Below, in pieces: positions 61,767 through 64,000 of a DNA stretch of 64,000 bases. Every line of letters begins with the position of its first letter. The stretch's first letter is position 1. Source of the DNA: Mycolicibacterium iranicum (lineage in GTDB: Bacteria; Actinomycetota; Actinomycetes; Mycobacteriales; Mycobacteriaceae); contig NZ_JACHVU010000012.1 of assembly GCF_014190915.1 (NCBI RefSeq), positions 97,577 to 161,576 of the forward strand, given 5' to 3'. The notes under the pieces were generated by a model that made no database searches, was not told the DNA's origin, and worked only from the letters and a program-made list of their open reading frames with translations. A program made the position numbers and the translations under genes.

Positions 61767-62417
61767 ATGAGCCGGGTTCTGTTCGTCTACTACTCCTACA
61801 CCGGTCAGACCCAGAAGGTGCTCGACGCGGCGGCCGATACGCTGCGCGAGCGTGGGTGCGAGGTGCACATCGCACCGATCGAGTTCGTCGATCCCCAGTA
61901 CTCCGAACCGTTCACCCGTTTCCCGCTGCGCAATGTGTGGCCTGACATGTTCAGCGTATTCAAGGCGCAGGGCCGTGGCGAGACCGGGGAGATCCGCACG
62001 CCCGACGAGGTGCGCGCGGGGGAGTACGACCTCATCGTGTTCGGCTCTCCGACGTGGTGGCGCACGGTGAGCATGCCGTTGCGGTCGTTCCTGGAATCGA
62101 AGGAAGCGGGCCCGCTGCTCGACGGGAAGCCGTACGCGGTGTTCACGGTGTGCCGACGCTACTGGCGCGAAAACCTGGAGGCCGTACGTGAACTGGCCGA
62201 CAAGCAGGGCGGACGCTTCGTCGACAGCATCCACTTCGAGTACCCGGGGGGTCAGCTCCAGTCGATGCTGTCCCTGACCAGCTACCTGGGGTCGGGGGAG
62301 TACCGCGATCGCTACCTGGGCCTGAAGATCCCGAAGACCAACATCAGTGCCGGACAGGTCGATCAGGCCCGTGCGTTCGCAGGCAGGCTCGCGGACCGGT
62401 TGTTCGGCGGGCGTTGA
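61767..62417 (+). CDS. Flavodoxin-like NAD(P)H oxidoreductase
   Basis: A 216-residue flavodoxin-fold protein. VYYSYTGQTQKVLDAAA is the FMN phosphate-binding loop, and DLIVFGSPTWWRTVSMPL is the ring-binding segment. It probably reduces quinones or serves as an electron donor. It is divergent from the methyltransferase (98-base gap) and 12 bases ahead of the next gene, so it heads a three-gene operon. No link to the synthase locus can be shown. Confidence 0.82.
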   Translation: MSRVLFVYYSYTGQTQKVLDAAADTLRERGCEVHIAPIEFVDPQYSEPFTRFPLRNVWPDMFSVFKAQGRGETGEIRTPDEVRAGEYDLIVFGSPTWWRTVSMPLRSFLESKEAGPLLDGKPYAVFTVCRRYWRENLEAVRELADKQGGRFVDSIHFEYPGGQLQSMLSLTSYLGSGEYRDRYLGLKIPKTNISAGQVDQARAFAGRLADRLFGGR

Positions 62418-62429
62418 GGAGGACCCGTC

Positions 62430-62936
62430 ATGCCGCGTCCCTTTGACGTGCAGACCGACTCACCCGCCGGGGTCGACGAGATCTTCGCGGCCTTCGGCGA
62501 CAAGAACTACTGGCATGCCCGGATCGCCGAGTTCGGCGGTGGGGCAACGACGTTGGACACATTGGATGTCGGTGCCGACGGGTCGGTGGCCGTGGCCACG
62601 ACCCAGGATCTCCGGCACGATCTGCTGCCGGGACCGTTGACCAAGGTGTTCCGCGGCAATCTGTCGATCCGGCGCACGGAGGCCTGGCGTCGCAGTGAGA
62701 CCGGTGAAGTCAGTGGTGCCGTGACCATCTCGGCGTCCGGCGTACCCGGTTCTGGGGCGGGGGACGCCGCGCTGGTGGCGCTGCCGGACGGGTCACGGTT
62801 GACGCTCCGCGGGACGGTGGAGGTGAAGATTCCTCTCGTCGGGGGGAGGGTCGAGAAGGTCATCTGCGACCAGATCGTCGTCGAGATCCCGCAACTACAA
62901 CGTTTCACCTCGGATTGGATTGCACAGCATGGCTGA
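62430..62936 (+). CDS. DUF2505 family protein
   Basis: A 168-residue protein of the START-like DUF2505 family found in Actinobacteria. It begins MPRPFDVQTDSPAGVDEIF, contains KNYWHARIAEFGG, and ends with the lipid-cavity-like pattern KVICDQIVVEIPQLQRFTSD. These are probable small-ligand or lipid-binding proteins of unknown role. It overlaps the following gene by eight bases. Confidence 0.8.
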   Translation: MPRPFDVQTDSPAGVDEIFAAFGDKNYWHARIAEFGGGATTLDTLDVGADGSVAVATTQDLRHDLLPGPLTKVFRGNLSIRRTEAWRRSETGEVSGAVTISASGVPGSGAGDAALVALPDGSRLTLRGTVEVKIPLVGGRVEKVICDQIVVEIPQLQRFTSDWIAQHG

Positions 62937-63633
62937 GATGCCCCCGTCGACACCCGAAGCGCTTGCCCGGCTGGATATGTCGCTGATCGACGTGATGATG
63001 ACCCAGCGCGCGGTGCGGCGGGTCTATCCCGATCCGATCGACGACGAGATCCTGATGAAGTGCATCGAGGTGGCTCTGCACGCCCCGACCGGCGCGAACG
63101 GTCAGAACTGGGAATTCATCGTCATCAAGGACTACGAGACGAAGAAGAAGCTCGCCAAACGGTACCGCCAGGCGTGGAACCTGTACTACCAGGCGGTGAT
63201 TCGTCGGGTGTCGAAGAAGGACCCGTCGATGGCCAAGACCGCTCGGGCGGTGCAGTGGCAGGTGGACCACTTCACCGAGGTGCCCGTCCTGATCGTGGCG
63301 TGTCTGCGGCTGAGCGCCAAGGAAGGCCGCATCCCGTTCGTCCCGATGCCGCACGCCGCGCTGTCGGGCTTCTTCGGTTCGATCTACCCGAGCGTGCAGA
63401 ACCTGCTGCTTGCTGCGCGCGCGATGGGCCTCGGCGCCTCTCTGATCACGCTGCCGCTGTGGAGCGTCACCTCGACCCGCCGGACGCTGGGATTGCCCAC
63501 ATCGGTGACGCCTTGCTGCGTCGTGCCGCTCGGGTGGCCGCGCGGGCGATACGGCCCCACGACCCGGCGACCGGTCGCCGAGGTGATGCACCTCAACACC
63601 TACGGCAACCGTCCCTGGATGGGCACGGGGTAG
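62929..63633 (+). CDS. Nitroreductase family protein
   Basis: A 234-residue FMN-dependent nitroreductase-fold protein. MMTQRAVRRVYPDPI is the N-terminal FMN contact, HAPTGANGQNWEFIVI the second, and GASLITLPLW the C-terminal core. I choose the ATG at 62929, which overlaps the previous stop (ATGGCTGA). A TTG at 62920 is less likely. The substrate is unknown. Confidence 0.85.
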   Translation: MAEMPPSTPEALARLDMSLIDVMMTQRAVRRVYPDPIDDEILMKCIEVALHAPTGANGQNWEFIVIKDYETKKKLAKRYRQAWNLYYQAVIRRVSKKDPSMAKTARAVQWQVDHFTEVPVLIVACLRLSAKEGRIPFVPMPHAALSGFFGSIYPSVQNLLLAARAMGLGASLITLPLWSVTSTRRTLGLPTSVTPCCVVPLGWPRGRYGPTTRRPVAEVMHLNTYGNRPWMGTG

Positions 63634-63802
63634 TCGCCGCGCGGGCTGAACAGGGGATTGTCGCCTGGCAGAAACCGGCGCCATTACCTGAAAGTTCGGG
63701 GCTGTGGGTGGGTTGTCCCCAGGTTTCCCGTGGGTCGGGGGTTATCCACAGGCGGGCTGTTAGTCCTGCTCAGAGGCGTCTTGAATCGGTAGTATCGTAC
63801 GT

Positions 63803-64000
63803 ATGTTCGATGAATCGGTGCCGGGGCCTGAGCAGTACGCAGGGCTCTCTGATGCCGATCTCATCGATGCTGCCGGGGTGATCAGCCGCGCCGAGAACGC
63901 CGCGTGGGCGTGTCAGATGGTTTGTGTATGAGCTGCATGAGCCAGATGGAGCACGATAATGTCCGTGGTTGTTCGGCAGGACAGTCAAGCCGGTGACGGC
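63803..64000 (+). pseudogene. Broken 13E12-repeat / DUF222 HNH-endonuclease-type gene, 5' part
   Basis: From an ATG at 63803 the frame reads MFDESVPGPEQYAGLSDADL followed by AAGVISRAENAAWACQM, the N-terminus of the REP13E12/DUF222 family, which usually continues into an HNH endonuclease domain. A stop at 63929-63931 interrupts it after 42 codons. In the other forward frames the family pattern continues briefly (YELHE, then MEHDNVRG) before further stops. The gene is therefore frameshifted, unless the sequence contains errors. TAGTAT at 63790-63795 is a candidate -10 element for a leaderless transcript. The rest is outside the window. Confidence 0.6.

Overview
The window is high-GC actinobacterial chromosome with mycobacterial gene content. 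From roughly 6.5 to 26.3 kb the gene order is the one I know from M. tuberculosis Rv1815-Rv1832: a secreted protease-like protein, a TetR regulator, an FAD-dependent steroid-dehydrogenase-like protein, BacA-like ABC exporters, secA2, a pgsA-type gene, two DUF881 genes flanking a DUF1290 gene, gcvH, garA, MerR, a BFN-domain gene, MerR, then a glycine riboswitch and gcvP. The absence of several M. tuberculosis neighbours and the general content fit an environmental, probably rapidly growing Mycobacterium (Mycolicibacterium). That placement is inference; no rRNA or other marker is present.

Layout. 0-6.4 kb: partial malQ (minus strand), then an MFS transporter, a carboxylesterase, a membrane fatty-acid/sterol hydroxylase and an amine-oxidase-like flavoprotein. 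6.5-14.5 kb: the Rv1815-Rv1819c-like block, including a textbook KstR operator in front of a glyoxalase-fold gene and the FAD enzyme, and two tandem BacA/SbmA-like ABC exporters. 14.5-14.8 kb: a decayed FAD monooxygenase where M. tuberculosis has ilvG. 14.8-26.3 kb: conserved secA2-to-gcvP block. 26.3-60.8 kb: a large lipid polyketide locus. 60.8-63.6 kb: a methyltransferase and three small redox or unknown genes. 63.8 kb to the end: the start of a broken 13E12/DUF222 gene.

The main discovery is the 26.3-60.8 kb locus. Its overall plan is that of the phthiocerol dimycocerosate (DIM/PDIM) core: thioesterase - FadD26-type fatty acyl-AMP ligase - Pps-type polyketide synthases - drrA-drrB-drrC - papA5. 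The synthases differ from the canonical set in several ways. There are two complete ligase-plus-acyl-carrier loading units. Three of the five synthases look like recombinants of PpsA, PpsB, PpsC and PpsD parts. One synthase carries its dehydratase after its ketoreductase. No enoylreductase is visible in any module. The docking tails suggest a forked line: FadD-1/PKS-1 feeds PKS-4 directly, and FadD-2/PKS-2 feeds PKS-3 and then PKS-4. Both branches end on a PpsE-like terminal module with a condensation-like domain. Acyltransferase signatures suggest methyl-branched units at PKS-1, PKS-3 and PKS-4. The product would be a methyl-branched, partly unsaturated long-chain lipid, exported by DrrABC and esterified by the PapA5-like enzyme. 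No mas gene or dedicated fadD28 lies in the window. I do not know a described product for this layout.

Comparisons with named M. tuberculosis proteins come from my memory of those families. No alignment or search was run.
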